A stretch of DNA of 64,000 nucleotides from Gammaproteobacteria bacterium (GCA_027452045.1 DAIDHH010000027.1:32317-96316); one strand, 5' to 3'. Shown: positions 49,556 to 59,321, numbered from the stretch's first letter. Program-made: numbers and translations. The notes: generated from the letters alone by a model not told the origin.

Positions 49556-51001
49556 CTATTGAACCTGCAGCGGCACGAAGGTCCGCACGCCATCGCGCTG
49601 GATGAGCAGCGCCACATGGCCATGGGACTTCGATACCACCGTGTGCAATTGCGCGGCGCTCGAGACCGGCTGTCCATTGGCCGAGACCACGATGTCACCC
49701 GGCTGGATGCTGGCGTCCTGCGCCGGGCCGCTCACCCCTTCGACCAACAGACCGCCGTGCACGTTGGCCTGCTGCTGCTCATCGGGCGTCAGCGGGCGCA
49801 CGACGAGCCCCAGGCGGCCGCCGGGACGGTGCTGGCTCTTGGTCGCCGCCAGCGTATGGCTGCCCATGGCGCCGAGTTTGACGTTGATTTGCCTCTCGGA
49901 GTGATTGCGCCAGACCGTCAGATGCACCACCGTTCCGGGCAGCAGGCTCGCGACGCGCACCGGCAGCTGCGCCGAAGTCTGGACCTTCTTGCCGTTCATG
50001 GCGAGGATGACATCGCCCGGCTTCAGGCCGGCGGCCGCGGCGGCGCTGTTGGGCTGGACGTTGGCGACCAGCGCACCCTCGGGTTTCGGCAGGCCGAAAG
50101 AGTCGGCCAGTCCCTGATCCACCTCCTGGATGAAGATGCCGAGCTCGCCGCGGCGCACGTGCCCCGTGGCGATCAGCTGATCGGCCACGTGCATGGCCAC
50201 ATTGATCGGGATGGAGAACGACAGTCCCATGTAGCCGCCCGAGCGGCTGTAGATCTGGGAGTTGATGCCCACCACCTGGCCGGCCATGTTGAACAACGGC
50301 CCGCCGGAGTTGCCGGGGTTGATGGGCACGTCGGTCTGGATGAACGGCACGTAGCCGGAATCCTGCAGCGTGCGCCCCTTGGCGCTCACGATGCCCGCGG
50401 TCGCGCTGTTGTCAAACCCGAAGGGCGCACCGATGGCGAGCACCCACTGGCCGACCTGCAGCGAGTCCGAATCGCCGATGTGCACCGTGGGCAGGTTGTT
50501 GGCGGCGATCTTGACGACCGCCACGTCCGAGACCTTGTCGATGCCGATCACTTTGCCCGGGTATTCGCGGCGGTCGCGCAGCTGCACGGTCACCTTGCTG
50601 GCGCCGGCGACCACATGGGCGTTGGTGAGAATCACCCCGTCGGGACGGATGATGAATCCAGAGCCCTCGCCGCGCACCGGCGCTTCCTGCGGCGCCTGGA
50701 AGGGGAAGTTGTGGAAGAACGGGGCGAATGGACTGTTGGGGCCGAACGGACTTTGCTGGCCGGCCGAGCCCGAGGGCTTCTCGATCACGCTGATGCTCAC
50801 CACCGCGGGGCCGTACTGCTGGACCAGGGAGGTGAAGTTCGGCAGCTGCACCTGCGCGCCGCCACCGGATGAGGCCCCGGAAGGAGTATTGGCAGCGGCG
50901 GCGGGGCGCAGGGTGTAGAGCGCGGTGAGCGGCGCGGCGAAGAGCAGTGCGCCGAACGCCGCCGCCACCAGCGGGTTTCGAAGAGCGGTCCTTAGGGTCA
51001 T
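49556..51001 (-). CDS. Do/DegQ-family periplasmic serine endopeptidase (two PDZ)
   Basis: GSGFIIRPDGVILTNAHVV, DKVSDVAVVKI, NPGNSGGPLFNMAGQVVGINSQI. Confidence 0.95.
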   Translation of the reverse strand: MTLRTALRNPLVAAAFGALLFAAPLTALYTLRPAAAANTPSGASSGGGAQVQLPNFTSLVQQYGPAVVSISVIEKPSGSAGQQSPFGPNSPFAPFFHNFPFQAPQEAPVRGEGSGFIIRPDGVILTNAHVVAGASKVTVQLRDRREYPGKVIGIDKVSDVAVVKIAANNLPTVHIGDSDSLQVGQWVLAIGAPFGFDNSATAGIVSAKGRTLQDSGYVPFIQTDVPINPGNSGGPLFNMAGQVVGINSQIYSRSGGYMGLSFSIPINVAMHVADQLIATGHVRRGELGIFIQEVDQGLADSFGLPKPEGALVANVQPNSAAAAAGLKPGDVILAMNGKKVQTSAQLPVRVASLLPGTVVHLTVWRNHSERQINVKLGAMGSHTLAATKSQHRPGGRLGLVVRPLTPDEQQQANVHGGLLVEGVSGPAQDASIQPGDIVVSANGQPVSSAAQLHTVVSKSHGHVALLIQRDGVRTFVPLQVQ

Positions 51002-51105
51002 ATCAGCCTCTGGTAATTCGATCGTGCAGATACTGGGGATCGGGATTCAGGATAGGGCATGCAATATTAAGTGACGCTTAAATGGGCCCGGCGGTTCCTC
51101 GGCGC

Positions 51106-52077
51106 TCACCGGGCGCGCCGGTCGAGCCAGTGCGTGAGCCCCTGGGTATTGAGCTCGAGATCGCCCGAGAGAAGTTCGCGCAGCCGCTCATCGGAGACCG
51201 GGCAGCCTTGCCGGTGCGCCAGATCTCGCCACAGCGCCCACATTGCCTCGCGGATCGCGGCATGCCGGTCCGGCGCCCCGGCACCCTCGCGCGCGAGGCG
51301 GGTCAGCTGCCGGATCTGAGCCTGCAGCGATTGCGCCAGCCGCGCCACGTCCGTCACGCGGCTGTAATGCATCAGGTACATCGCCTTGGGCGCATACGAG
51401 AGCATTCGATCGATGGAGGCGCACAGCTGATCCGGATCGAACTGCGTCGGGGTGGTGGTCGGGATGATGAAGGCGCCGGCGGGGCCGTCGAGCTCACGGT
51501 AGGAGAGGCCGAAGGTATCTCCGCTGAAAATATTGCCGCGCGCGAGGTCGACGAAGACCTGATGGTGCAGCGCATGTCCCGGGGTGTGCAGGATCTCGAA
51601 TTCACGCCCTGCGAGGCTCAGCCTCTGCCCGTCCCGGGTTTCGCGCACGCGCTCGGCCGCAATGGGGGCGATTTCCCCATACAGGCGCCGGAAGCGCTCT
51701 TCGCCGTACACCGCCTGCGATCCGGCGATCAGCTTGGCCGGGTCGATCATGTGCGGTGCGCCCCGCGGATGCAGCACCGCCAGCGCATTCGGCAGGGCCC
51801 GCATGAGCGTGCCTGCGCCTCCGGCGTGATCCAGATGGACGTGGGTGAGCAGCAGGTAATCGACCGACTCGGGCGGGATCGCGAGCTCGCGCAGCGCCGA
51901 CAGCAGATACGGAACCGAGTCATTGGTGCCGACGTCCACCAAGGCGGCGCGGCCGCCATGGCGAACGATATGCGCGGCCGCATGTCCGGGATAAAGATAC
52001 TCGCAGTCAACCGCGGTGATGTCGTCCGGATGATGCGTCATTCGCGCACGAGGCGCAGAAGAAGGCTCGGTTCGCAT
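51106..52077 (-). CDS. MBL-fold metallo-hydrolase
   Basis: LLLTHVHLDHAGGAGTLMRALPNA, ILHTPGHALHHQVFVDL, NIFSGDTFGLSY. Confidence 0.93.
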   Translation of the reverse strand: MRTEPSSAPRARMTHHPDDITAVDCEYLYPGHAAAHIVRHGGRAALVDVGTNDSVPYLLSALRELAIPPESVDYLLLTHVHLDHAGGAGTLMRALPNALAVLHPRGAPHMIDPAKLIAGSQAVYGEERFRRLYGEIAPIAAERVRETRDGQRLSLAGREFEILHTPGHALHHQVFVDLARGNIFSGDTFGLSYRELDGPAGAFIIPTTTPTQFDPDQLCASIDRMLSYAPKAMYLMHYSRVTDVARLAQSLQAQIRQLTRLAREGAGAPDRHAAIREAMWALWRDLAHRQGCPVSDERLRELLSGDLELNTQGLTHWLDRRAR

Positions 52078-52112
52078 GTACAGATGGTAGCGGCTTGCGA
52101 TAGCTTAAAGAT

Positions 52113-54074
52113 ATGACCCTGAAGAAGTTCCCCGGCCGGGCGTTCGCCGCCGCGGTGCCGATCGCTATTGTCTTTGCCCTGAGCCTGCTCCCGCCGGCGC
52201 CGGCCCGGGCAGCGTCCTTCGACTATCGCGTGCAGGGGCCGCTCACCTTCAGCGGCATCCCCCCATTGAGCCCAACGCTCAGCAAGCGTCTCGAGCGCTA
52301 TGCGCCCTGGCCGGGAACGCGGTTTCTCGAGTGGCTGCCCGAGGGAGGCATGCTGGTCGCCGAGCGCCTCGGGGACCGGGTGCGGCTCGAGAGCCTGACC
52401 GCCGCGCTCGCCGCGCCCCGGACCCTGGCGTCGCTGACTCTTCCGTTGCGCTGGGCGCGCTCGCGCGGCGGCTCACTCGCCTACGTGCAGCGGTCCGACG
52501 GACATTCGCAGCTGTATTTGGACCCAGGGAAGGGCCCGGCGCGCCAGCTGACCCAGGGCGATGAGCTGCATGGTGCCCCCCGCTGGTCCGCCGACGGGCG
52601 GAGCATCGCCTTCTACGGCGCCGGCCCCGGCGGCAGCCAGGGCGCCGTGTATGTCGAGAACATCGAGCAGGGCGGCCTGCCGCGTCTGGTCGTCGGGGGC
52701 CTCAAGGGCAGCTGGCGGCTGCTCGACTGGTCTGCCGATGGCAAAAGGCTGCTGCTCGCCGATGTGACCCGGCCGGAGCACAACCTCCTCTATTTGGCCA
52801 AGGTGGGCGATGGCGCGCTGCAGCGGTTGGACGTTCCCGCCGCGCACATCGCGTGCGCCCGTTTCGCCCCGCTGGACTCGGCCGTCTACCTGGTCTCGGA
52901 CCAGGGCGGCGAGTTCGAGCAGCTCTACCGGTTGGATCTGGACACACACGTCCTGAATCGCATCTCCGCGGACGTCCCCTGGGATGTCGAGCGATTCGCG
53001 GTCAGCGCAGACGGGCGCTACACCGCGTACACGGTGGATGACGACGGCCGCAGCGCTCTGACCGTCATCGATGACAGGCTCAAGCTTGCGCTGCCGGTGC
53101 CATGGCTACGCCATGGTGTCATCGGGACGATGGGCTTTGGCCCCGCGCACCTGCTCGCGATCACCTACGAGTCGGCGCGGCGCCCGCCCGGGGTGTATGT
53201 CTACGATGCCGACCACAGAGTGCTCAAGCGCTGGACCCGCCGGCCCAATGGGCTCGCTGCGCGCCCGCTGGCGGCCGCGCGTCTGATTCACTACCCGACC
53301 TGGGACCGGACGAACGGCGCCTGGCGGATGATTTCCGCGTACGTGTATCTGCCGCCCGCACCGGGACCGGCGCCGGTGCTGATCCTGCTGCACGCCGGGG
53401 TGGATTCGCAGTTCCGGCCGCGCTGGCGGCCGTTCGTTCAGTTCGTCGTCAACGAGCTCGGCTTCGCGGTCATCGCCCCCAACGTGCGCGGCTCCTCGGG
53501 ATACGGCAAGACGTTCCGCACGCTGGCCGATGGCTGGCAGCGCGATGATGCGGTCCGGGACGTCGGCTCGCTGTTGGTGTGGATCGGCATGCAACCCGGG
53601 CTCGACGTCCACCGCACCGCGCTCATGGGCCGCGGATATGGCGGGTGGCTGGCGTTGAATTCGCTCGCGACCTTCGATGGACACCTGCTCGGGGCCATCG
53701 ACGTCGCCGGCATGGCCGATCTGACCGACTACGTGACGCATGCGCCCGCGGGGCGCATCGAGGAGCGCATCGCGCAGTTCGGGAATGCCGCGGATCCGTC
53801 GGTGGCGGATTTTCTCAGGCACATTTCGCCGCTCGGGGAAGTGGCTCGCATCCGGCGGCCGGTACTCATCGTGCAGGGCCTGCAGGGGGCCGGCAGCCGG
53901 GCGAACAACTCCCAACAGCTGGCCTACCTGTTGCGATATCACCGCGACCCGGTGTGGCTGCTGACCGCGAGCGACACGGGCAATGAATTCAGCGCCCCCG
54001 CCGACCGGCGGGCGCTCAGGATCACCGTCGCGCAGTTCCTTCAGAGCCTGCTCAGCCGGCGGCCGCGAACGTGA
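52113..54074 (+). CDS. S9 (prolyl oligopeptidase)-family protein with N-terminal beta-propeller; apparently catalytically inactive
   Basis: Signal peptide, WD/TolB-like repeats, alpha/beta-hydrolase C-term VIAPNVRGSSGYGKTF; nucleophile motif reads GRGYGG. Confidence 0.85.
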   Translation: MTLKKFPGRAFAAAVPIAIVFALSLLPPAPARAASFDYRVQGPLTFSGIPPLSPTLSKRLERYAPWPGTRFLEWLPEGGMLVAERLGDRVRLESLTAALAAPRTLASLTLPLRWARSRGGSLAYVQRSDGHSQLYLDPGKGPARQLTQGDELHGAPRWSADGRSIAFYGAGPGGSQGAVYVENIEQGGLPRLVVGGLKGSWRLLDWSADGKRLLLADVTRPEHNLLYLAKVGDGALQRLDVPAAHIACARFAPLDSAVYLVSDQGGEFEQLYRLDLDTHVLNRISADVPWDVERFAVSADGRYTAYTVDDDGRSALTVIDDRLKLALPVPWLRHGVIGTMGFGPAHLLAITYESARRPPGVYVYDADHRVLKRWTRRPNGLAARPLAAARLIHYPTWDRTNGAWRMISAYVYLPPAPGPAPVLILLHAGVDSQFRPRWRPFVQFVVNELGFAVIAPNVRGSSGYGKTFRTLADGWQRDDAVRDVGSLLVWIGMQPGLDVHRTALMGRGYGGWLALNSLATFDGHLLGAIDVAGMADLTDYVTHAPAGRIEERIAQFGNAADPSVADFLRHISPLGEVARIRRPVLIVQGLQGAGSRANNSQQLAYLLRYHRDPVWLLTASDTGNEFSAPADRRALRITVAQFLQSLLSRRPRT

Positions 54075-55374
54075 CGCTGACCGCCAGGCCGCGCGGCGAC
54101 GCGCCCTCTCCCAACTCGATGCGCGCGCCATGCGCATCGGCGATCGCCTTGACGATGGCGAGTCCCAAGCCGCTCCCGGGCGCAACGGTGCCGGGCCGGC
54201 GGTAGAAGCGATCGAACACCCGCGTGCGCTCCGCGGGAGCGATGCCGGGACCGTTGTCGAGCACCACGAGGCGAACCTCGGCGGGTACCGCCGAAGTTCG
54301 CTCCACCGAGACGTCCACGCGGCCGCCCGAAGGCGTATAGCGCACCGCGTTGTCGACAAGGTTGCGGATCAGCGTCGCGATGGTTTCCCGGTCGCCCAGC
54401 ACGTGCGCCGGTAGCGCATCGGCAATGCCCAGGTCGATCCCGCGCGCATCCGCGAGCGGCACCAGCTCCGCGACCACCTCCCGCGCCAGCTCATCGAGCG
54501 CGAGGCGAGTGTGCTCCCGCTCTGGGCGCGGCTCCTGGCGGGCGAGGGAGAGCATCTGCTCCACCAGGCGGATGGAGCGCTGCACGCCCTCGGAGAGCTT
54601 TCCCATGGCATCCGCGCGTTCTCCTTCGGTCGATGAGCGCTCGAGCGCATCGAGCTGCAGGTGCAGGGCGGTGAGCGGAGTGCGCAGCTCGTGGGCCGCG
54701 TCGGCCATGAACGCCCGTTCCCGGTCGAGCGCGACCGTCAGCCGCGCCAGCAGGTCATTGAGCGCGCTCACCAGCGGCTGAACTTCCTCGGGGAGCCGTG
54801 CGCTCGAGAGCGGCTCCAGGGCGCCGACACGGCGCGCCTTGACCGAGGAAGCCAGCCGCTGCAGCGGCTGCAGGGCATGCCCCACGGCGAACCACACCAT
54901 GAATCCCAACACCGGGACCGCCAGGGCGAACGGCAGCAGCGTCCGCATTGCAAGCTGTATCGCCCACTGGCGGCGTACGCTCATCAACTGCGCGACCTGG
55001 ATCACCCGCGTCGGGGATTCCACCGCATAGGCCCGCCAGCGGCCCTCGCTGGTCGCGACGGTGGAAAATCCGATGGTGGTGAAGTTCGGCAGCACGGCGT
55101 GCGCCGGCGAGAGGTAGATCCGCTGGCCGTCGATCGTCCACACCTGCACCACGAAGCCGTAGGCGGCCGCCCGGGAGGGAATCGACTGTGACCAGAGGTA
55201 CTCCACCGGCTGGTCGCGCAGGATGAGCGCGGTCTGCTCCAGGTGGTAATCGAAGAACGCGTCGGCCTGGCGCAACGTGTTGCGATACACCACCGTCCCG
55301 CCGATCAATCCCACGATCGCAATACCGCCCAACAGCCAGGCGAGCAGCCGTGCCCTCAGCGAGGCCATCGTCAT
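54052..55374 (-). CDS. Two-component sensor histidine kinase (QseC/TctE-like)
   Basis: ERAFMADAAHELRTPLTALHLQLDAL, DNAVRYTPSGGRVDV, DNGPGIAPAERTRVFDRFYRRPGTVAPGSGLGLAIVKAI. Confidence 0.93.
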   Translation of the reverse strand: MTMASLRARLLAWLLGGIAIVGLIGGTVVYRNTLRQADAFFDYHLEQTALILRDQPVEYLWSQSIPSRAAAYGFVVQVWTIDGQRIYLSPAHAVLPNFTTIGFSTVATSEGRWRAYAVESPTRVIQVAQLMSVRRQWAIQLAMRTLLPFALAVPVLGFMVWFAVGHALQPLQRLASSVKARRVGALEPLSSARLPEEVQPLVSALNDLLARLTVALDRERAFMADAAHELRTPLTALHLQLDALERSSTEGERADAMGKLSEGVQRSIRLVEQMLSLARQEPRPEREHTRLALDELAREVVAELVPLADARGIDLGIADALPAHVLGDRETIATLIRNLVDNAVRYTPSGGRVDVSVERTSAVPAEVRLVVLDNGPGIAPAERTRVFDRFYRRPGTVAPGSGLGLAIVKAIADAHGARIELGEGASPRGLAVSVTFAAAG

Positions 55375-56030
55375 GCCGGCCGTACCCGGTAGCCGACGCC
55401 GCGCACGTTGAGGATGTAATCGGCGCCGAGCTTGCGGCGAAGGCCGTGGATGTGCACCTCGACGGCATTGCTTTCCACCTCCTGACCCCAGCCGTAGAGG
55501 CGCTCCTCGATGCGAGTGCGCGAGAGGATGGTCCCGGGACGCTCCATGAGCAGCTGCAACAGGGCGAACTCCTTGGGTGAGAGGGGCACATCTTGCCCGG
55601 AACGCCGCACGGTGTGCGCGGCCGGGTCGAGGACGACGCCCAGGTGCTCGATGGCCGGCGCGGTGCGGCCCGACTTGCGGCGCAACAAGGCGCGGATGCG
55701 CGCGGCGAGCTCATCCAGATCGAACGGCTTCACCAGGTAGTCGTCAGCGCCGGCATCCAGGCCCTGCACCCGGTCGGAGACCGCATCCCGGGCGGTGAGG
55801 ATGATCACTGGTAGAGCATCGCCCCGCATCCTCAGGCCCGTGAGGACGGCGAGCCCGGATTTGCGCGGCAGACCGAGATCGAGGAGCAGCACGTCAAAAG
55901 GCTCCGACCTGAGGGCGGTCTCGGCGGCTTCCCCGTCGTGCACCCAATCCACAGCGAAGCCTTCGCGCTTGAGGCCCGTGCGGATCGCCTCCCCGATCAT
56001 GGCATCGTCTTCTACGAGTAGCAGCCTCAT
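55371..56030 (-). CDS. OmpR-family response regulator (QseB/TctD-like)
   Basis: MRLLLVEDDAMIGEAIRTGLKREGFAVDWVHDG...LDLGLPRKSGLAVL...LTARDAVSDRVQGLDAGADDYLVKPFDLDELAARIRALLRR. Confidence 0.95.
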   Translation of the reverse strand: MRLLLVEDDAMIGEAIRTGLKREGFAVDWVHDGEAAETALRSEPFDVLLLDLGLPRKSGLAVLTGLRMRGDALPVIILTARDAVSDRVQGLDAGADDYLVKPFDLDELAARIRALLRRKSGRTAPAIEHLGVVLDPAAHTVRRSGQDVPLSPKEFALLQLLMERPGTILSRTRIEERLYGWGQEVESNAVEVHIHGLRRKLGADYILNVRGVGYRVRPA

Positions 56031-56050
56031 ACGTGCGAAAATCCCGCCCC

Positions 56051-56692
56051 ATGCATCCCGCACCCAACATCGCCACCCTCGTCCACGGCGCCGCGGCGCT
56101 GGGCGTGGCGCTCAGCGAGCATGATGCGCTGCGGCTGCTGCAACTGCTGGAGGAGCTGGCGCGGTGGAACCGCCGCTTCAATCTGACAGCGATCAGGCAC
56201 GGCCCCGAGATGGTAACGCATCATCTGCTCGACAGCCTGGCGGTGCACCGCCATCTGCATGGCGCCACGGTCGCCGACGTCGGCACCGGCGCGGGCTTCC
56301 CGGGACTGCCGCTCGCACTCGTCAACCCCGAGCGTCGCTTCACCCTGATCGACTCCAACGGCAAGAAGATACGCTTCGTCTCCCACGCCGTGCGCACCCT
56401 CGGGCTGGTCAATGTCGAGGCGCTGCAGGCCCGGGTCGAGTTGCTGCAGCCGGACCAACCGTTCGACACCGTCGTGGCCCGCGCGTTCGCGCCGTTGCCG
56501 GAGATGCTCGAGCGCATCGCGCCGCTGTGCGGGACGCAGACCCGGGTCCTCGCCATGAAGGGCAAGTGGCCGGCGGAGGAGATCGCGGGCCTGCCCGCCG
56601 GTTGGCAGATAGAGTCCCACCCGCTCAGCGTGCCGGACCTCGGCGAGGAGCGGTGCCTGATCATATTGAGCCCGACCGCGCTCCAGGCTTAG
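56051..56692 (+). CDS. rsmG: 16S rRNA (guanine(527)-N(7))-methyltransferase
   Basis: RWNRRFNLTAIRHGPEMVTHHLLDSLAVHRHL, VADVGTGAGFPGLPLALVNPERRFTLIDSNGKKIRFV. Confidence 0.95.
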   Translation: MHPAPNIATLVHGAAALGVALSEHDALRLLQLLEELARWNRRFNLTAIRHGPEMVTHHLLDSLAVHRHLHGATVADVGTGAGFPGLPLALVNPERRFTLIDSNGKKIRFVSHAVRTLGLVNVEALQARVELLQPDQPFDTVVARAFAPLPEMLERIAPLCGTQTRVLAMKGKWPAEEIAGLPAGWQIESHPLSVPDLGEERCLIILSPTALQA

Positions 56693-57164
56693 CCGCGGCC
56701 GTCAACGGCAGTGCCGTGGTCTCCTTGATCACCGACAGCGCAATGAAGGAGTGCACCGACTGGACGCCGGGAAAGCGTGACAGGTGATCCAGGAAGAATG
56801 CCTCGTACGCCTTGATGTCACGGCAGACGATGCGCAGCAGGAAGTCGGTTTCGCCCATGAGCGTGTAGCACTCCTGGATCTCGGGATGCTCGCGCACCGC
56901 CTGCTCGAACTTCAGCAGCGCATCGCGTCCGTGGCCGCTCAGCTTCACCTGCGAGAACACCAGCACGTTGAGGCCCACCTTCTCCCGGTCGAGCACGGCG
57001 ACCCGGCTGCGGATCACGCCGAGCTCGTTCAGGCGGCTCATGCGACGCCAGCAGGTGGAGGCGGTCATTCCCAGCCGTTCGGCGATCTCGGCCGCCGACA
57101 GATCGCCATGGCTCTGGATGAGGTCGAGTATGCGGACATCGCCCCGGTCGAGGTCTGTTTGCAT
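56661..57164 (-). CDS. Lrp/AsnC family transcriptional regulator
   Basis: LDRGDVRILDLIQSHGDLSAAEIAERLGMTASTCWRRMSRLNELGVIRSRVAVLDREKVGLNVLVF. Confidence 0.94.
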   Translation of the reverse strand: MQTDLDRGDVRILDLIQSHGDLSAAEIAERLGMTASTCWRRMSRLNELGVIRSRVAVLDREKVGLNVLVFSQVKLSGHGRDALLKFEQAVREHPEIQECYTLMGETDFLLRIVCRDIKAYEAFFLDHLSRFPGVQSVHSFIALSVIKETTALPLTAAAKPGARSGSI

Positions 57165-57195
57165 CGATCGTCTCGTTGAATAAGCCCGATATGCA

Positions 57196-57208
57196 ATGAA
57201 TGATTCAT
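57196..57208. promoter_or_regulatory. Palindrome in Lrp/dehydrogenase divergent intergenic region (candidate Lrp-type site)
   Basis: ATGAAT-G-ATTCAT perfect dyad. Confidence 0.4.
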
Positions 57209-57314
57209 CCTGGCGCCGGATAGAGCAAGCTTTGTGAGGCGCCTTGCGCGGCCCGGGGGGTATGGTGGCGGTCCCCGGGGCGACATGGCCCCGCATGACC
57301 GCGGAGCGCGAGCG

Positions 57315-58361
57315 ATGGATCTTTACACGATGCCGGATTTCGACGGCCACGAGCAGGTGGTCTTCGGTTATGACGCTGCCACGGGATTGCGCGCGCTGAT
57401 CGCCGTTCATTCCACCGTGCTCGGACCGGCGGCGGGCGGATGCCGGATGTGGCCCTATGCCTCGGCCGAGGATGCCCTGACGGACGCGCTGCGGCTTTCA
57501 CGCGGCATGAGCTACAAGAACGCCATGGCGGAACTGCCGCTGGGGGGCGGCAAGGCCGTGATCCTCGGCGATTCCCGCAGGGACAAGACCCCTGAGCGGC
57601 TGCGGGCGTTCGGCAGGCTCGTCGAGTCGCTGGGCGGACGGTACGTCACGGCCGAGGACGTGGGCACCAGCACCGCGGACATGGAACAGGTCGCGAGCGC
57701 AACCCGCTTCGTGAGCGGCCTGCCGCGCGAGGCCGGTGAGGTGGGAGGGGATCCTGGGCCGAAGACCGCCTTCGGCGTGTATCTCGGGATCAAGGCCGCC
57801 GTCCGGTTCCAGCTCGGCCGCGATCTGGAGGGCGTCACGGTGGCCGTGCAGGGCCTGGGTGGGGTGGGCCAGCCCCTGTGCCGCCTGCTGGCCGGCGAAG
57901 GGGCGCGGCTCAAGGTGGCCGACTCGCGGGCGGAGGCGGCGCAGCGGATCCGCGAAGAGCTCGGCGCCGAGGTGGTGGCCGCAGACACCATCGCCTCCGA
58001 AGCGGCGGACGTGTTTGCGCCTTGCGCACTCGGGGCGGTGCTCAACAGCCGCTCCATCCCGCTGCTGCGCGCCCGTGTCGTGGCCGGCGCGGCGAACAAT
58101 CAGCTCGCGCGCGAGGAGGACGGCGCCGCCTTGATGAGCGCCGGCATCCTCTATGCGCCCGACTACATCATCAATGCCGGCGGCATCATCAATGTGTCGC
58201 ACGAGTACCGCGGTGGCGCCTCCGAGGCCCGGGTGCGCGCCGACATCGAGAAGATTCCCGGACGGCTCACCGAGATCTTCGAGCGCGCGCGCCACGGAGC
58301 GCGCCCCACCAGCGTAGTGGCCGACCAGATGGCGCGCGAGCGGTTGCAGCGGGCCGCCTGA
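57315..58361 (+). CDS. Glu/Leu/Phe/Val dehydrogenase (leucine dehydrogenase-like)
   Basis: GPAAGGCRMWPYASAEDALTDALRLSRGMSYKNAMAELPLGGGKAVILGD; VAVQGLGGVGQPLCRLLAGEGARLKVAD. Confidence 0.93.
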   Translation: MDLYTMPDFDGHEQVVFGYDAATGLRALIAVHSTVLGPAAGGCRMWPYASAEDALTDALRLSRGMSYKNAMAELPLGGGKAVILGDSRRDKTPERLRAFGRLVESLGGRYVTAEDVGTSTADMEQVASATRFVSGLPREAGEVGGDPGPKTAFGVYLGIKAAVRFQLGRDLEGVTVAVQGLGGVGQPLCRLLAGEGARLKVADSRAEAAQRIREELGAEVVAADTIASEAADVFAPCALGAVLNSRSIPLLRARVVAGAANNQLAREEDGAALMSAGILYAPDYIINAGGIINVSHEYRGGASEARVRADIEKIPGRLTEIFERARHGARPTSVVADQMARERLQRAA

Positions 58362-58478
58362 GCGGCCCACTCATCGATTGGGCGAGTCGCCCGGGCGTGC
58401 GGCCGGAGCGCCGGCTCTCCCGGCGCTTCGAGCGCGATATCGCAGATTGGCGTCGGCGGTGAAGTACACTGCCCGCCC

Positions 58479-59321
58479 ATGAAGCGCGTCATCGCCATTG
58501 CCAATCAGAAGGGCGGCGTCGGCAAGACCACCACCGCGGTCAATCTGGCCGCCTCCCTCGCCGCCACCAGGCGCCGCGTGCTGCTGCTCGATCTCGATCC
58601 GCAGGGCAATGCGACCATGGGCAGCGGCATCGACAAGTCACAGCTCGAACGCAGCGCCTGCGAGGTGTTGCTCGGGGAGGCCGAGCTCGCCTCCAGCCTG
58701 CGCACGATCGAGCAGGGCGGCTATGCGCTGCTGCCGGCCAACCAGGATCTCACCGCCGCCGAAGTGCGTCTGCTCGGCATGAGCTCGGGGCGTGAGACCC
58801 GCCTGCGCGAGGCGCTTGCCCCGGTGCGCGAGGCGTACGAGGTGATCCTCATCGACTGCCCGCCGTCGCTCAACATGCTCACGCTCAATTCCCTGGTGGC
58901 GGCCGACAGCGTGCTCATCCCCATGCAGTGCGAGTACTACGCCCTGGAGGGGCTGTCGGCGCTCATCGGCACGATCGAGCAGATTCGCGCCACCGTGAAT
59001 CCGACCCTCGAGATCGAGGGGATCCTGCGCACCATGTTCGACCCGCGCAACAACCTCGCCAACGAAGTCAGCGCCCAGCTCATCATGCATTTCAATGAAA
59101 AGGTGTTCCGCACCATCATTCCGCGCAACATCCGCCTTGCCGAAGCCCCCTCCTTCGGCCGCCCGGTGCTGTTCCACGACAAGGAATCGCGCGGCGCGCT
59201 CGCCTACCTGGCGCTTGCCGGGGAGATGATCCGGCGCGATGAGCAGGGCAAGGAGCACCCGGGTGAGGCATTCGCCGAGCTCCCGGGCACGGAGGCCCCC
59301 GCGCAAGGCACCCCGTCATGA
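58479..59321 (+). CDS. parA: Chromosome partitioning ATPase ParA (Soj)
   Basis: MKRVIAIANQKGGVGKTTTAVNLAASLAATRRRVLLLDLDPQGNATMGSGID. Confidence 0.97.
   Translation: MKRVIAIANQKGGVGKTTTAVNLAASLAATRRRVLLLDLDPQGNATMGSGIDKSQLERSACEVLLGEAELASSLRTIEQGGYALLPANQDLTAAEVRLLGMSSGRETRLREALAPVREAYEVILIDCPPSLNMLTLNSLVAADSVLIPMQCEYYALEGLSALIGTIEQIRATVNPTLEIEGILRTMFDPRNNLANEVSAQLIMHFNEKVFRTIIPRNIRLAEAPSFGRPVLFHDKESRGALAYLALAGEMIRRDEQGKEHPGEAFAELPGTEAPAQGTPS

Noticed and set aside
49511-50872. 453-aa plus-strand ORF
   Set aside because: Antisense to the DegQ-like protease; shadow ORF.
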